Origin: an uncultured Planctomycetota bacterium
GTDB taxonomy: Bacteria > Planctomycetota > Phycisphaerae > UBA1845 > UTPLA1
NCBI GenBank assembly: GCA_900696465.1
Contig: CAADGE010000035.1
Span: 124,001 to 188,000 of the forward strand
Reading direction: 5' to 3'
Length of the DNA stretch: 64,000 nucleotides
Positions 46,477 to 55,734 of the stretch are shown one piece after another. The notes below the pieces were generated by a model. The model saw nothing but the letters and a program-made list of their open reading frames with translations, searched no databases and was not told the DNA's origin. A program made the translations under genes and the position numbers. Positions within the stretch are counted from its first letter, which is position 1. Every line of letters begins with the position of its first letter.

Positions 46477-46576
46477 GACTTCATTCCCCTTCCCAAGGTC
46501 TCTGTTTGTTCTCTATCCCCTCTTAACCCGAGGACCGCTTCCCCCACCTGGACCGGCTTTTTCAGCAGTGGGAACA

Positions 46577-46604
46577 AGGTCGGACAGCATTGACGCAAAC
46601 CTAA
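46577..46604 (-). promoter_or_regulatory. Possible sigma-28-like flagellin promoter
   Basis: Minus strand TTAGGTTT, 12 bases, TCCGACCT partly matches TAAAGTTT-N11-GCCGATAA. It would give a ~95-base leader. The 46477-46780 gap shows no other clear element. Confidence 0.25.
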
Positions 46605-46780
46605 GATATAATCCTGCGAAAACAAAAATGCTGCCACGCTTGACACCCCACAAACACATGTCGGATAAAAACTTGAGCCAGCGCGCAGGATCATTTGCAA
46701 AGGTATGACAACATTTATCAGTATCAGCAGAGGTAGGTCCGTATTGAGAAGGCCCGCGGACTAAAAAGCCGCCGCATCAC

Positions 46781-47473
46781 TCAGGAATCAATCCGAAGGG
46801 GACGATTCGCTGTCGTCTTCGGAGACGATTCCGGCTCCGGCGACTTATCTGAATCTTCCGCCGTTGCCGTTTCAGCCGCCTGTGTCGTGCTTTGCTGCGA
46901 TCGATATGCCCGCAACCGCTCGAGGGCTTCCTGCGGTATCGGACCCAGACACCAGTCACCCTCTTCGCGCGTGATCGCCACCTGTACCTGGCGGACCTGC
47001 TCGCCGCCTCGCACGGCGTAATCCTGCAGCTCGTACTCCGCACTCATCAGGTAGATGGGTCCCGGCGCATCGGGAACTTCCGGCAATTTCTCGATTCCGA
47101 GAATGCGAACCTGCTTGAGCGCGTTGAAGTTCGATTCGAAGCGCGGCGGGAGGATCGGCGGACGACGGCGGCTGAGCATCAGGCGAAAGTCCGAGTACTT
47201 TCCCTGCATGCACACCCGTGCGAAGCGATCCACGAAGCGATTGAGCGACAGGTCGTAGGTGCGGGCCGAGACCGGAAAGTCGAAATGCGGCCGCTTTTCG
47301 GGGTTCAGAATGACCGGCTCCGGAAAGGCCTGCTCCTCCGTGAGAATCGGCTCCTCCGTCAACAAGACGAAGCCGACGGCACTTACCAGCGTAAACGCCA
47401 TCAGGATCAGCGCATAAAGCGCAATACGCTTGATCGTCGGCCGGTAGTTTCGATCCACTGCCATGTTTTTCAT
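46781..47473 (-). CDS. Membrane-anchored protein of unknown function
   Basis: 230 residues. One N-terminal membrane helix (IALYALILMAFTLVSAVGFV) leads a soluble alpha/beta region with a conserved-looking RFARVCMQGKYSDFRLMLS. A Thr/Ala/Glu/Ser/Pro-rich tail ends the protein. The fold may be NTF2- or SnoaL-like from its pattern, but this is a guess. The gene is 23 bases downstream of smpB on the same strand and is probably co-transcribed. Confidence 0.75.
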   Translation of the reverse strand: MKNMAVDRNYRPTIKRIALYALILMAFTLVSAVGFVLLTEEPILTEEQAFPEPVILNPEKRPHFDFPVSARTYDLSLNRFVDRFARVCMQGKYSDFRLMLSRRRPPILPPRFESNFNALKQVRILGIEKLPEVPDAPGPIYLMSAEYELQDYAVRGGEQVRQVQVAITREEGDWCLGPIPQEALERLRAYRSQQSTTQAAETATAEDSDKSPEPESSPKTTANRPLRIDS

Positions 47474-47496
47474 CGGGACACTTTTGCGGAAGCCCG

Positions 47497-47982
47497 TCAG
47501 AGTCCGCCGCGCCGCTGGGCCCGCATGATCTCCTTGCGATCTTCCTTCTTCCGCTCGTCGTGTCGCTTGTCGCCGTGTGTCTTGCCGCGCGCCAGGGCCA
47601 GTTCCACCTTCGCGATGCCGTCCTTGTTGAAGTAAACACTCAGGGGAATCAGCGTCTGGCCTTTGATCTGAACCGCGGCCGACAATTTCTTGATCTCCCG
47701 CTTGTGCAGGAGCAATTGCTTGGGCCGCTTGGGGTCATGATTGTAGCGATTGCCTTCCTTATAGGGCTGAATCTGAAAGTTAATGAGCACGACCTGGCCA
47801 CGATCAACCCTTGCGTAACTCTCCGCGAGACTCGCCCCGCCCTGACGTAAGCTCTTTACTTCCGTGCCTTTAAGAGCAATTCCGGCTTCCACCTTGGATA
47901 GGATTTCGTAGCTGAAGCGGGCCTTTTTATTTTGCAACGGAGCGGGCTGTGGCGACCCCTTTCGTGGCGTATCTTTGGCCAT
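47497..47982 (-). CDS. smpB: SsrA-binding protein
   Basis: 161 residues. KKARFSYEILSKVEAGIAL, GTEVKSLRQGGASLAESYA and LLLHKREIKKL form the OB-fold of SmpB. The C-terminal basic tail (GKTHGDKRHDERKKEDRK) enters the ribosomal decoding centre. SmpB with tmRNA rescues stalled ribosomes. A promoter-like element ends 6 bases before the ATG with no Shine-Dalgarno, so the mRNA may be leaderless. I saw no ssrA gene. Confidence 0.96.
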   Translation of the reverse strand: MAKDTPRKGSPQPAPLQNKKARFSYEILSKVEAGIALKGTEVKSLRQGGASLAESYARVDRGQVVLINFQIQPYKEGNRYNHDPKRPKQLLLHKREIKKLSAAVQIKGQTLIPLSVYFNKDGIAKVELALARGKTHGDKRHDERKKEDRKEIMRAQRRGGL

Positions 47983-47988
47983 GACAAT

Positions 47989-48017
47989 ATGTTATGTCGA
48001 AGTAAAATAACACGCAA
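47989..48017 (-). promoter_or_regulatory. Candidate smpB promoter, leaderless geometry
   Basis: Minus strand TTGCGT (48012-48017), 17 bases, TAACAT (47989-47994), then six bases to the smpB ATG. The hexamers are moderate matches. Confidence 0.4.
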
Positions 48018-48055
48018 CTCTGACCGAAGGTGCACCCCATCACCGGGCGAAGAGA

Positions 48056-48061
48056 TATAAT
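48056..48061 (+). promoter_or_regulatory. -10 element of the ECF sigma gene
   Basis: A perfect TATAAT ends 12 bases before the ATG at 48074. No good -35 is seen at the expected spacing. Transcription would begin about 5 bases before the start. Confidence 0.45.
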
Positions 48062-48073
48062 AGGGTGAAGTCC

Positions 48074-48718
48074 ATGAACGGTCACGAGGTCAATTCTTCG
48101 CGCCTCGACCCGACCCTCGAACGCCAGCTCATCAAGCAGGCGTGTGGGGGGTGCGCAAAAAGTGCGCACAGTATCGTTGAGGCCTACCAGGATCGGCTGC
48201 ACGCATTTGTCTGGCGCCTCGTTCGAAATAATCATGAGGCCGAGGAAATCTGCCAGGACACCTTCCTGCGGGCCTTCGCCTCCCTCGACAGCTTCGATCC
48301 GAGCTACCGATTCAGCACATGGCTGTTCACCATCGGTTATCGGCTCTGTCTCAATTCGCTTCGCCGACGGAAGGATTACAGCGGCGAGGTCGATTTCAGC
48401 GGACTGTCCTCATCCGGACGCGCTGACCCTGCCGAAAGCGTATCGGACGCCGTCGCCAACAGCGAAGAGGCCCGTCGGCTCAAGGAAGTTATCTGGGATT
48501 CTGTCGATCAACTGACACCGCAACAACGCGCGACGGTATTACTCTTTTACAGGGAGTCCCTGAGCTGCCAGGAAATCGGCCAGATCCTCGGCATGCCCGC
48601 GGCAACGGTCAAGAGCCATCTGCATCGGGCTCGCAACCGACTCAAGGAACTCCTGAGCGGCCACCTCGTGGAGGATTGGTCGGTCGTGCGGTTTTCGACC
48701 TCGGCGCAAAGCGCCTGA
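48074..48718 (+). CDS. ECF-type RNA polymerase sigma factor
   Basis: 214 residues from this ATG; a GTG at 48065 adds three. Region 2 reads RLVRNNHEAEEICQDTFLRA with the core-binding AEEICQD motif, and continues to YRFSTWLFTIGYR. Region 4 reads LTPQQRATVLLFYRESLSCQ and EIGQILGMPAATVKSHLHRA, a helix-turn-helix for -35 recognition. Region 3 is absent, as in ECF factors. A zinc-binding anti-sigma gene follows 67 bases downstream, the usual control partner. Confidence 0.93.
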   Translation: MNGHEVNSSRLDPTLERQLIKQACGGCAKSAHSIVEAYQDRLHAFVWRLVRNNHEAEEICQDTFLRAFASLDSFDPSYRFSTWLFTIGYRLCLNSLRRRKDYSGEVDFSGLSSSGRADPAESVSDAVANSEEARRLKEVIWDSVDQLTPQQRATVLLFYRESLSCQEIGQILGMPAATVKSHLHRARNRLKELLSGHLVEDWSVVRFSTSAQSA

Positions 48719-48785
48719 CAGCGCAGATCGCCGAAGCGTCGAGTGAAGAAGTGTCCGGCAGGCAGCCGGCGGAGTAATCGCGGCC

Positions 48786-49457
48786 ATGATGACGTGTCGC
48801 AACGTACAACACCTGTTGCAGCAGTTCATTGATAGGGAGTTAAGCTCCAGTCTGACCGCGGAGGTCCACGCGCACCTGTTGCAGTGTCCCGCTTGCCAGC
48901 GGGAGTCCGAAGCCCTGCGTGCCAGCGTCGAAGTCATCAGCCGCGACCAGCCGGCGCCAACTCTGCAGCCCGGCTTCGCCAGCCGGGTCGTCGCTGCAAT
49001 GATGGAACAATCTCGCGTCCCGGTGGTGGTCGAGACGACCCGTCCGCGACGATGGCGATGGCGATCCTATGCCATGGCCGCGAGTCTTCCGGCTGCGGCG
49101 GCGATTATTTTCCTGGCCATCGTTATCTGGCCATCCGCCGCGCCGCAGGAGCAGCCCACCCTGGTGGCCGGCGTCTCCGTGATGGATGCCGCAGGGGTCA
49201 AGAATCTCACCGACGAAACCATGGCCGCCGTCTCCGATGCCCGACAGGCGGCGCACAGTCTGAACCGTCTGCTGCACATTTCCGCAGATCAGGCCGGCCA
49301 GGGAGTCCGCGCGGGCCTTGACCGCGTCGACCGTTCCTCCGACCGTGAAGGATCGCCCACACTGGTCGATATCCTCTTCCAGCCGTTCAATCACCTGCTG
49401 CTGCCCGATTCGCCCGCGAACACCACGGATGCACACGACGAAATCGTTCGCTTCTGA
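48786..49457 (+). CDS. Zinc-binding anti-sigma factor, membrane-spanning
   Basis: 223 residues. The N-terminal zf-HC2/ZAS-like domain has C4 and HLLQCPAC (His30-x3-Cys34-x2-Cys37). After a basic segment (RPRRWRWRSYAM) comes one membrane helix (~100-120, AASLPAAAAIIFLAIVIWPS). The periplasmic part is ~105 residues. It should hold the upstream ECF sigma inactive at the membrane until a signal triggers release. A second ATG three bases later is possible. The next gene's probable start overlaps its end. Confidence 0.88.
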   Translation: MMTCRNVQHLLQQFIDRELSSSLTAEVHAHLLQCPACQRESEALRASVEVISRDQPAPTLQPGFASRVVAAMMEQSRVPVVVETTRPRRWRWRSYAMAASLPAAAAIIFLAIVIWPSAAPQEQPTLVAGVSVMDAAGVKNLTDETMAAVSDARQAAHSLNRLLHISADQAGQGVRAGLDRVDRSSDREGSPTLVDILFQPFNHLLLPDSPANTTDAHDEIVRF

Positions 49458-51486
49458 TCCCGATCGTCCTTGCACGCTGCAATCCGAGTGCTCGCTTCGC
49501 GCGCTCCGCAGCCGATCTGCTCCATTTTACATCGCCGCGATCGCAACCGTTGTACTCTGTGCGACGGCAACCGCCTCCGCGCAATCTACCCCCTCGGAAA
49601 TCGACGACGACTGGACACGCATCGTGCCCGGTGACGTGCGATTCTATGTCGAGATGAACGACCTCGCGGATGTCCGCAAACAGTTCCGCCGCATGGGCAT
49701 CTGGAGCACGGTCGTCGAGATTCGTGAGCAAGGGGGCACGATGGCCGGCCAGCCGTCCTGGCAACTTCGCACGCGCGAGTTGCTTGGTCTGGATGCCGAA
49801 GAAGTCGTCACGGAACTGCTCGGGCAGCGCTCCGCAATCATGGCGGTCACGCCTGCCGAGTGGGACAACGGGGTGCTCCTGGCGGAGCTGGCCGACCCGC
49901 AAACACTGGAGCGACTCCTGAAGGCGGCGAATGCCAAATCGCTGGCACCCGAAGGCGCCGTCCGGCGCTATCAGCTGGCCAGCGGATTGACCCTTGCGCA
50001 CAGCGGCCGCCTGATCGCGATCGGTCCTGCCGCAGATCCCGACGAACTCTGGAGCAGAACCGTTCTGCTTATGTCCGGGCAGCGCGGCCCGTCGCTATCC
50101 GCGCGGGCAGACTTCGCGGCACTGCGATCTCGGCTCAGCCCGCTGCCGCAGGGGCTGCTCTACACGGTTCGCCAACCAAGCGAGCCGGCCGTCGTCGCCG
50201 ATTGCAGTCGTCTGCTTGTCGGCGTCTGGCTGGAGCTCGATGAGATCGTTTGCGAGATACGCGGCCACCGCGCCGAGCGCAGCGAAGGTGCCACCGCGAT
50301 CGACTCGGCCGCGCTCGAACGAATGCCCGCAACCACCCTCGCGGCCTGGGTCGGACAGATCGACTTTCCCGCCCTGCGCCGACGCGCATTGCCCACGGAA
50401 GACTTCTCTCTTGCATACCTCTTCCTCGCCACCTTCGGGCAGATTCAGATCGGGGAGCGCTCGATGCTCGAATCCCTGGGACCCAACGGCCGAATCATCG
50501 TCGCGCGCGATCCGCCCGGTCTGGCCACCGGGTTCGATCTGCCCGCGATTACCACCATCCTTGATGCGCGAGAGGCCGACGGTTTCATCGAAACGCTCGA
50601 TACACTGATGGACATCATGGCCAAGAGTCTGGCCCTGATGACCACCGGTGGCGACGAATCGGAGATGAAGCGCGTCGGCGTCAAGACGCATCGTTGCGAA
50701 GATGTCGAGCTTCACAGCGTTGCCATGGGGCCGGCACTGGCCCGACGGCTCGGAATCTCTTTTCTCCGTAAAATGGAGCCCTGCTGGGCGGTCCTCGACG
50801 GCCAACTGGTCATCTCCAGCTCGAAGGCCCACGTGGAAGAAATTGTTCGTGCCCTGCGCGGCAAGGGTCCGCGGCTCACCCAGACTGCCGCCGCGCGCCG
50901 CCTTGCGCCGGTCGCGGAAAGCCCGGAACCCGTCGCCGAATTTGTTTTCCTTCGAAGCCATGCGCTGTCTGCGATGCTATCCAACTGGCTGAGCTATGTG
51001 GAGGAGAACCATCCGCAGGCCCTCCGAGCCGAATGGTGGCGGAGCTGGGCAATGCAGCGCATGGCAGAACGACTCCGACTCGGTGTCGCGCTTGAAACCG
51101 ACAAGCAAAGATCCAATCGTGCCGTCGTCGTCGAAATCAGCGAGGCGTCTCCGGCCTGGAAGTACCTCATGCAAGGCGACATCGTTCTGGCGGCTGCCGG
51201 CAGGCCCCTGGGAGAAAAAGCCGCACAGGATGTCGCCGAACGATACCGCAATCGGGGAGATGCGGAGCACTTCGAATTGCAGGTCCTTCGTGGTGATGAA
51301 ACGCTCACTGTTCGCATCCCCGTCCAGCCGGTAGCCCAGCTCGACCTCGACGCCTTTGACCCGGCTCGAGCGATCCGCCAGCTTGCCGCCCTGGCCCGCT
51401 GTACGGAAACGGTCACCTTCTATCGTTATCTGACGCGGCCGGAGCGCTTCGATGCCCGGCTGATCATCCGCTGGAGGACCGAGTAG
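49429..51486 (+). CDS. Secreted protein with C-terminal PDZ-like domain
   Basis: About 685 residues from an ATG that overlaps the anti-sigma gene by 29 bases; the frame is open further upstream but looks non-coding there. A signal peptide (SAPFYIAAIATVVLCATATA) leads a long domain that resembles planctomycete DUF-type secreted proteins, with no catalytic motif seen. Residues ~555-640 read like a PDZ domain: GVALETDKQRSN, VVVEISEASPAWKYLMQGDI, VLAAAGRPLG and ELQVLRGDETLTV. It is the third gene of the sigma/anti-sigma cluster and may be the sensor-side partner or a target. Start confidence is low. Confidence 0.75.
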   Translation: MHTTKSFASDPDRPCTLQSECSLRALRSRSAPFYIAAIATVVLCATATASAQSTPSEIDDDWTRIVPGDVRFYVEMNDLADVRKQFRRMGIWSTVVEIREQGGTMAGQPSWQLRTRELLGLDAEEVVTELLGQRSAIMAVTPAEWDNGVLLAELADPQTLERLLKAANAKSLAPEGAVRRYQLASGLTLAHSGRLIAIGPAADPDELWSRTVLLMSGQRGPSLSARADFAALRSRLSPLPQGLLYTVRQPSEPAVVADCSRLLVGVWLELDEIVCEIRGHRAERSEGATAIDSAALERMPATTLAAWVGQIDFPALRRRALPTEDFSLAYLFLATFGQIQIGERSMLESLGPNGRIIVARDPPGLATGFDLPAITTILDAREADGFIETLDTLMDIMAKSLALMTTGGDESEMKRVGVKTHRCEDVELHSVAMGPALARRLGISFLRKMEPCWAVLDGQLVISSSKAHVEEIVRALRGKGPRLTQTAAARRLAPVAESPEPVAEFVFLRSHALSAMLSNWLSYVEENHPQALRAEWWRSWAMQRMAERLRLGVALETDKQRSNRAVVVEISEASPAWKYLMQGDIVLAAAGRPLGEKAAQDVAERYRNRGDAEHFELQVLRGDETLTVRIPVQPVAQLDLDAFDPARAIRQLAALARCTETVTFYRYLTRPERFDARLIIRWRTE

Positions 51487-51757
51487 GCCGGAAGACGTTC
51501 CGTCCCGGTTCCAGTCGCGATTCTCGGCCTGTACAAGTCTCCCGGGCAGGCCCCCGCCAGCCGGCAGCCCCGCCTCTGCCGCTTTGTGAATCCACTCCTG
51601 TGTGCTATACTCGGGACGCAGCGAGCATGGTCACGAGACTGGCCCAGGCAATCATTCCGACCCCAATGTTGCCGCATTCGACCCGGCGAGCGTGAAACAC
51701 GCCTCTTGCGTTATGCCCGGGGGGATTCCAACGGTTTCGCGCATCGGGAGATTCCGC

Positions 51758-54145
51758 ATGATCCGCATGGCCAAGAAGGCCTTTATCGCACTCGGTCTGA
51801 CTGAACAGTTCCGATCGCCTCCGCTCGCATGGCCCGCCTGCATGGTGTTCGCTGTGCTTCTGTCGTTGAACTCCGATGCCCGCGCGGCGGGCACGTGCGA
51901 TCTGCAACCGATCGAGGGCTGTGGAAAGGCCCGCGCCCTGATTTACTCCTTCTTCGACGAAAACGGCCAGCCCCGCGTCGCCGAGCCGCGCGAGGGGCTC
52001 TCCGATACCGACGTGCTTCACTACGATCTGGAGATCGAGGTCTCCGACTTCTCATTCCAGTTCTTTTATCGATGCACCCTGACGGGGCGCAACGTGATGA
52101 CCATCCAGAGCAAGTCGCCGTCGCTGACGGAATTCACCTTCCGCCTGCGACAGCAGTACGCGATCACGAACGCCCTGCTCAACGGCGTCACGCCGGTCGC
52201 TGTGCAGACATTGAGCAGCTCGACCAAGCGTGTCCAGCTCGACCGCACCTACGGCATGGATGAAATCTTCACGCTGACGATTGAGTACACCGGCGAAACC
52301 GTCGCCGAGGGGTTCGGCTCCATCAAGGTCGGCGTGCAGGGGCCGACGCAAACCCCCGTCGTCTTCACGCTGAGCGAGCCCTACTACGCCTACACGTGGT
52401 GGCCGGTCAAGGATGGCGACGTCGGCCAGCCGGGCGACAACATCGACAAGGCCACGATGGATTTTCGCATCATCGTTCCCAACAATTTCAAGGCACCGGC
52501 CAACGGTGTGCTGATCAGCGAGGAGGATCTCGGCGGTGGCCGGATGCGCTACCACTGGCAGATCCTCAACCCGATCGCGCCCTATCTCGTCTCATTCGGC
52601 GCGACGAACTACAACAAGTGGACGCGAACCTACAACTACCCCGGCGGGACGATGCCCGTCGAGTTCTACATCTATCCGAGTCTCGACACGGCCTCGAATC
52701 GTACCAACTGGGAGCGCTGCATCGGCATGCTGCCGGTCTTTCGGACCGTCTACGGCGAATACCCCTTCGTGAATGAGAAATACGGCCACTACAGCTTCAA
52801 CTTCAGCGGCGGCATGGAACACCAGACGCTCAGCGGCATGGGCGGCTTCGGAGAATCGCTGATCGCCCACGAGCTGGCGCACCAGTGGTGGGGCGACATG
52901 ATCACCTGCCGCACGTGGCACGACATCTGGCTCAACGAAGGATTCGCCACCTACGGCGAATGTCTCTGGCAGGAGCGGCGCACCGGCACCGTCAATTCGT
53001 CCGCCTACTTCTCGGCCATCCAGGGCCGAAAGCCCAGCAACGTCTCTGCCACGGTCTACATCTACAACGTCGCAAACGCCGCCGGAATCTTCGACTCAAA
53101 TGCCGTTTACAACAAAGGCGCCTGGGTACTCCATCAACTGCGAGGCGTCGTAGGTGACACGACGTTCTTCCAGATCCTTGCCGACTATCGCACGGCGTTT
53201 GAGTCCTCCGCCGCCACAACCGACGACTTCGCCGCCGTTGCATCCAACACTTACGGCCAGGACCTGACCTGGTTCTTCGATCAGTGGGTCTATCAGCCCG
53301 GTGCGCCGGCATATCAATTCGGCTGGCAGTCGGCCAACGTCAACGGCCAGAACTACCTGCTCACCCGAATCGCCCAGACCCACACGACCGCCGGCTATCC
53401 GAACGTGTTCACCATGCCGGTTGAGTTACGGCCGACGGTCGGCGGCAGCCCGCAGACACACAAAGTGTGGAATGACGCCCGAACGCAGTGGTTCGTCGTA
53501 CCGGTCAGCGGCCCGGTCTCCGCGCTGTCCTTCGATCCGAATCAGTGGATCCTGCGGACGGCGGCCACCAGCGTGAGTTATGTCCCCGGTCCGCCCAAGA
53601 TTATCCAGACGATTCCCGCGCCCGGTGCGGCACTCGACGGCACGACCATGCCGAACCAGTTGACGGTCTGGTTCCACACGCCGGTCAACGCAACCGCAGC
53701 CAACTTCGCGGTGACCGGCCAGACACACGGCACCCGCAGCTTCTCGCTCAGCGGCCAGACGAGCGTGAATCCGGTAACGCTGAACTTTGATGCACCATTG
53801 CCGCCCGATACCTACACCCTGACGATCTCCGGTCTGACGGCGGCCAACAGCGGCATGGTCCTCGACGGGGAAATTGCGGATCCGCTCGACCCCGCATCCC
53901 TGCCATCCGGAAACGGCGTCGCTGGCGGCACGGCTCAGATTCAGTTCACGGTCACCCCCTGCGGCTACACCGCCGACATCAACGACGACTGCCTGATCGA
54001 CGAGATTGACGTGCAGCTCTTCGTGCAGGCACTGCTCGGGCAGAACTTCGACACCGGGCAAGTAGCTCGTTGCGACCTGAACGGCAGCGGCGAGGCCGAC
54101 GGCGCGGATGTCCAGCCCTTCCTGGCGGCCTATCTCAATCCGTAA
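51758..54145 (+). CDS. Secreted M1-family metallopeptidase with dockerin-like domain
   Basis: About 795 residues; GGGAG upstream supports this ATG. A signal peptide ends near DARAAG. The peptidase part has GGMEHQTL (GxMEN equivalent) and HELAHQWWGD...WLNEGFATYGE, the HExxH-18-E zinc site. A Big_5-like / Ig-like domain follows (TIPAPGAALDGTTMPNQLTV). The last ~60 residues are a dockerin-like pair, INDDCLIDEIDVQLFVQALL and DLNGSGEADGADVQPFLAAY. It should act as an extracellular or periplasmic aminopeptidase attached through the dockerin. The dockerin resembles that of the protein ending at 38172. Confidence 0.93.
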   Translation: MIRMAKKAFIALGLTEQFRSPPLAWPACMVFAVLLSLNSDARAAGTCDLQPIEGCGKARALIYSFFDENGQPRVAEPREGLSDTDVLHYDLEIEVSDFSFQFFYRCTLTGRNVMTIQSKSPSLTEFTFRLRQQYAITNALLNGVTPVAVQTLSSSTKRVQLDRTYGMDEIFTLTIEYTGETVAEGFGSIKVGVQGPTQTPVVFTLSEPYYAYTWWPVKDGDVGQPGDNIDKATMDFRIIVPNNFKAPANGVLISEEDLGGGRMRYHWQILNPIAPYLVSFGATNYNKWTRTYNYPGGTMPVEFYIYPSLDTASNRTNWERCIGMLPVFRTVYGEYPFVNEKYGHYSFNFSGGMEHQTLSGMGGFGESLIAHELAHQWWGDMITCRTWHDIWLNEGFATYGECLWQERRTGTVNSSAYFSAIQGRKPSNVSATVYIYNVANAAGIFDSNAVYNKGAWVLHQLRGVVGDTTFFQILADYRTAFESSAATTDDFAAVASNTYGQDLTWFFDQWVYQPGAPAYQFGWQSANVNGQNYLLTRIAQTHTTAGYPNVFTMPVELRPTVGGSPQTHKVWNDARTQWFVVPVSGPVSALSFDPNQWILRTAATSVSYVPGPPKIIQTIPAPGAALDGTTMPNQLTVWFHTPVNATAANFAVTGQTHGTRSFSLSGQTSVNPVTLNFDAPLPPDTYTLTISGLTAANSGMVLDGEIADPLDPASLPSGNGVAGGTAQIQFTVTPCGYTADINDDCLIDEIDVQLFVQALLGQNFDTGQVARCDLNGSGEADGADVQPFLAAYLNP

Positions 54146-54184
54146 GAGCAGTAATTTGTTCAAGCGAGTCAGGACCGACGAGCG

Positions 54185-55711
54185 TCAACGAGCGAGCGCC
54201 AGCAAGTCCACTTTCTCGCGGTCGGTTCGCGGGAGTGCCGGATAGAACTGCCACACATCTGGCAGCATGTACACGGGAAGGCGTTCTCTGCACCATGCGG
54301 CCAGACCTGCTTCGTCATTGCCCGCCCCGGACTCAACGTCGCCATCCCGAAGCGCGATGCATGCCTTGATTCGATTGCCGAAGACCGGATCGGGCAGCGG
54401 CACGATGGCCACCTCCTTCACCCGAGGATGCGCAGCCAGGGCCGCTTCGATCTCCCCCGGCTCGATGCGATGCCCCCGGCATTTGATCATGCGATCGATC
54501 CGCCCTTCAAACAGCAGCACACCGTCGGCGCGATCCCGAACGCGGTCGCCGGTGCGATAGGCCGCGCCGCGGCCATCCGGAGCCGGAACGAGCTTGCGCG
54601 CCGTCAGTTCGTCGTCATCGTGGTAGCCGGTTGTCACGGTCGGACCGGCGACCAGCAGCTCGCCCGATGCACCGGTCGGAACGGGCCGAAGCGCATCATC
54701 GACGACCCAGACTCGAGTATCTGAGACGGGAAGGCCGATCGGAACGGGCTCATCGTTTGCCAGTTCCTCACGGCTGACAGCATGATACGTGCAGACGTTG
54801 GTCTCCGTCGGGCCGTACAGATTCGTCAGGGTTGCGTGCGGCAGCAACCGGGCGATCTCACGCAGCGCCGGCTTGGGCATCACTTCACCCGCGAAGATAA
54901 CGTGTCGCAGGCGCGACAAGTCGTGTTCCGCGAGCTTGCCGCGAAGCTGCATCATGATCAATGCCGAGGGGACCGAGTACCAGACGCTGATGCGCGTGTC
55001 GGCGATCAGTTTCGCCATCTGGTAGGGAAACATCTTCACGCCTTCGGGAACCGGGATCATCGCTGCCCCCGCGCGGACGGCCGCGAAGATATCGAGCGTG
55101 GACAGGTCGAAATGATAGGGGGCGTGGTTGGCGAGTCGATCTTCCGAAGAAATATTGAAGTAGTCGACGGCCCATTGCGAGTAGTGCAGCAGACTTTGCG
55201 TCGTGATCCGTACGCCTTTGGGGCGGCCTGTCGAGCCGGACGTAAACAGAATATTGGCGATGCCATCAGCCGGTTCCGGCGCTTCGCCCGTGTCGGGCGG
55301 AAACTGTCGCCAGGATTCCAGCGGCACGGCGTCATCTGTGGCGATGGTCACGATGGCCGTTTCAATGCCATCAATGTTGTGCGGCGCCTCCGTGCCCAGC
55401 CAGAGCCGCACACCGGCATCTTCACAGATCATCCGCACGCGCTCCGCGGGCCAGGCGGGATCGAGTGGAACATACGTCGCGCCCGTTCGGATTACGCCGA
55501 ACAGTGCGATCATGGCATCAACGGACTTGCGAAACGAGAACGCCATGCGCCTGCCCGGGCCGGCACCGTAGCGCAGAAACAAGACGGCCGCGCGATCAGC
55601 GGCATCCAGCAGTTCTCGATAGCTCAACGTGGCGCCAGCGAACTCGACCGCCGGCCGTGCCGGGTGCGCCGAAGCCGACTGCTGCAACAGGTGGTAGAGC
55701 GTCTGGCTCAC
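54185..55711 (-). CDS. Stand-alone amino-acid adenylation enzyme (NRPS A-domain-like)
   Basis: About 508 residues from GTG 55711, just after the carrier protein's stop; an ATG at 55771 would overlap that gene. All adenylation core motifs are present: A3 LFTSGSTGRPKGV, A4 HAPYHFDLSTLDIF, A5 NLYGPTETNV, A7 YRTGDRVR, A8 RIDRMIKCRGHRIEPGEIE and A10 PRTDREKVD. The Phe-Asp in A4 is the amino-acid-binding Asp, so an alpha-amino acid or similar substrate is expected. It probably loads the adjacent carrier protein, as DltA does for DltC. No condensation, thioesterase or dlt-type transferase gene is next to it, so the product is unknown. Confidence 0.9.
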   Translation of the reverse strand: MSQTLYHLLQQSASAHPARPAVEFAGATLSYRELLDAADRAAVLFLRYGAGPGRRMAFSFRKSVDAMIALFGVIRTGATYVPLDPAWPAERVRMICEDAGVRLWLGTEAPHNIDGIETAIVTIATDDAVPLESWRQFPPDTGEAPEPADGIANILFTSGSTGRPKGVRITTQSLLHYSQWAVDYFNISSEDRLANHAPYHFDLSTLDIFAAVRAGAAMIPVPEGVKMFPYQMAKLIADTRISVWYSVPSALIMMQLRGKLAEHDLSRLRHVIFAGEVMPKPALREIARLLPHATLTNLYGPTETNVCTYHAVSREELANDEPVPIGLPVSDTRVWVVDDALRPVPTGASGELLVAGPTVTTGYHDDDELTARKLVPAPDGRGAAYRTGDRVRDRADGVLLFEGRIDRMIKCRGHRIEPGEIEAALAAHPRVKEVAIVPLPDPVFGNRIKACIALRDGDVESGAGNDEAGLAAWCRERLPVYMLPDVWQFYPALPRTDREKVDLLALAR

Positions 55712-55734
55712 GAAAAAACCACGACGTGATTGCG

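Noticed and set aside
46591-46680. Sigma-54 promoter for flagellin
   Set aside because: A TGGCAG is present, but no GC dinucleotide lies at the required -12 spacing.
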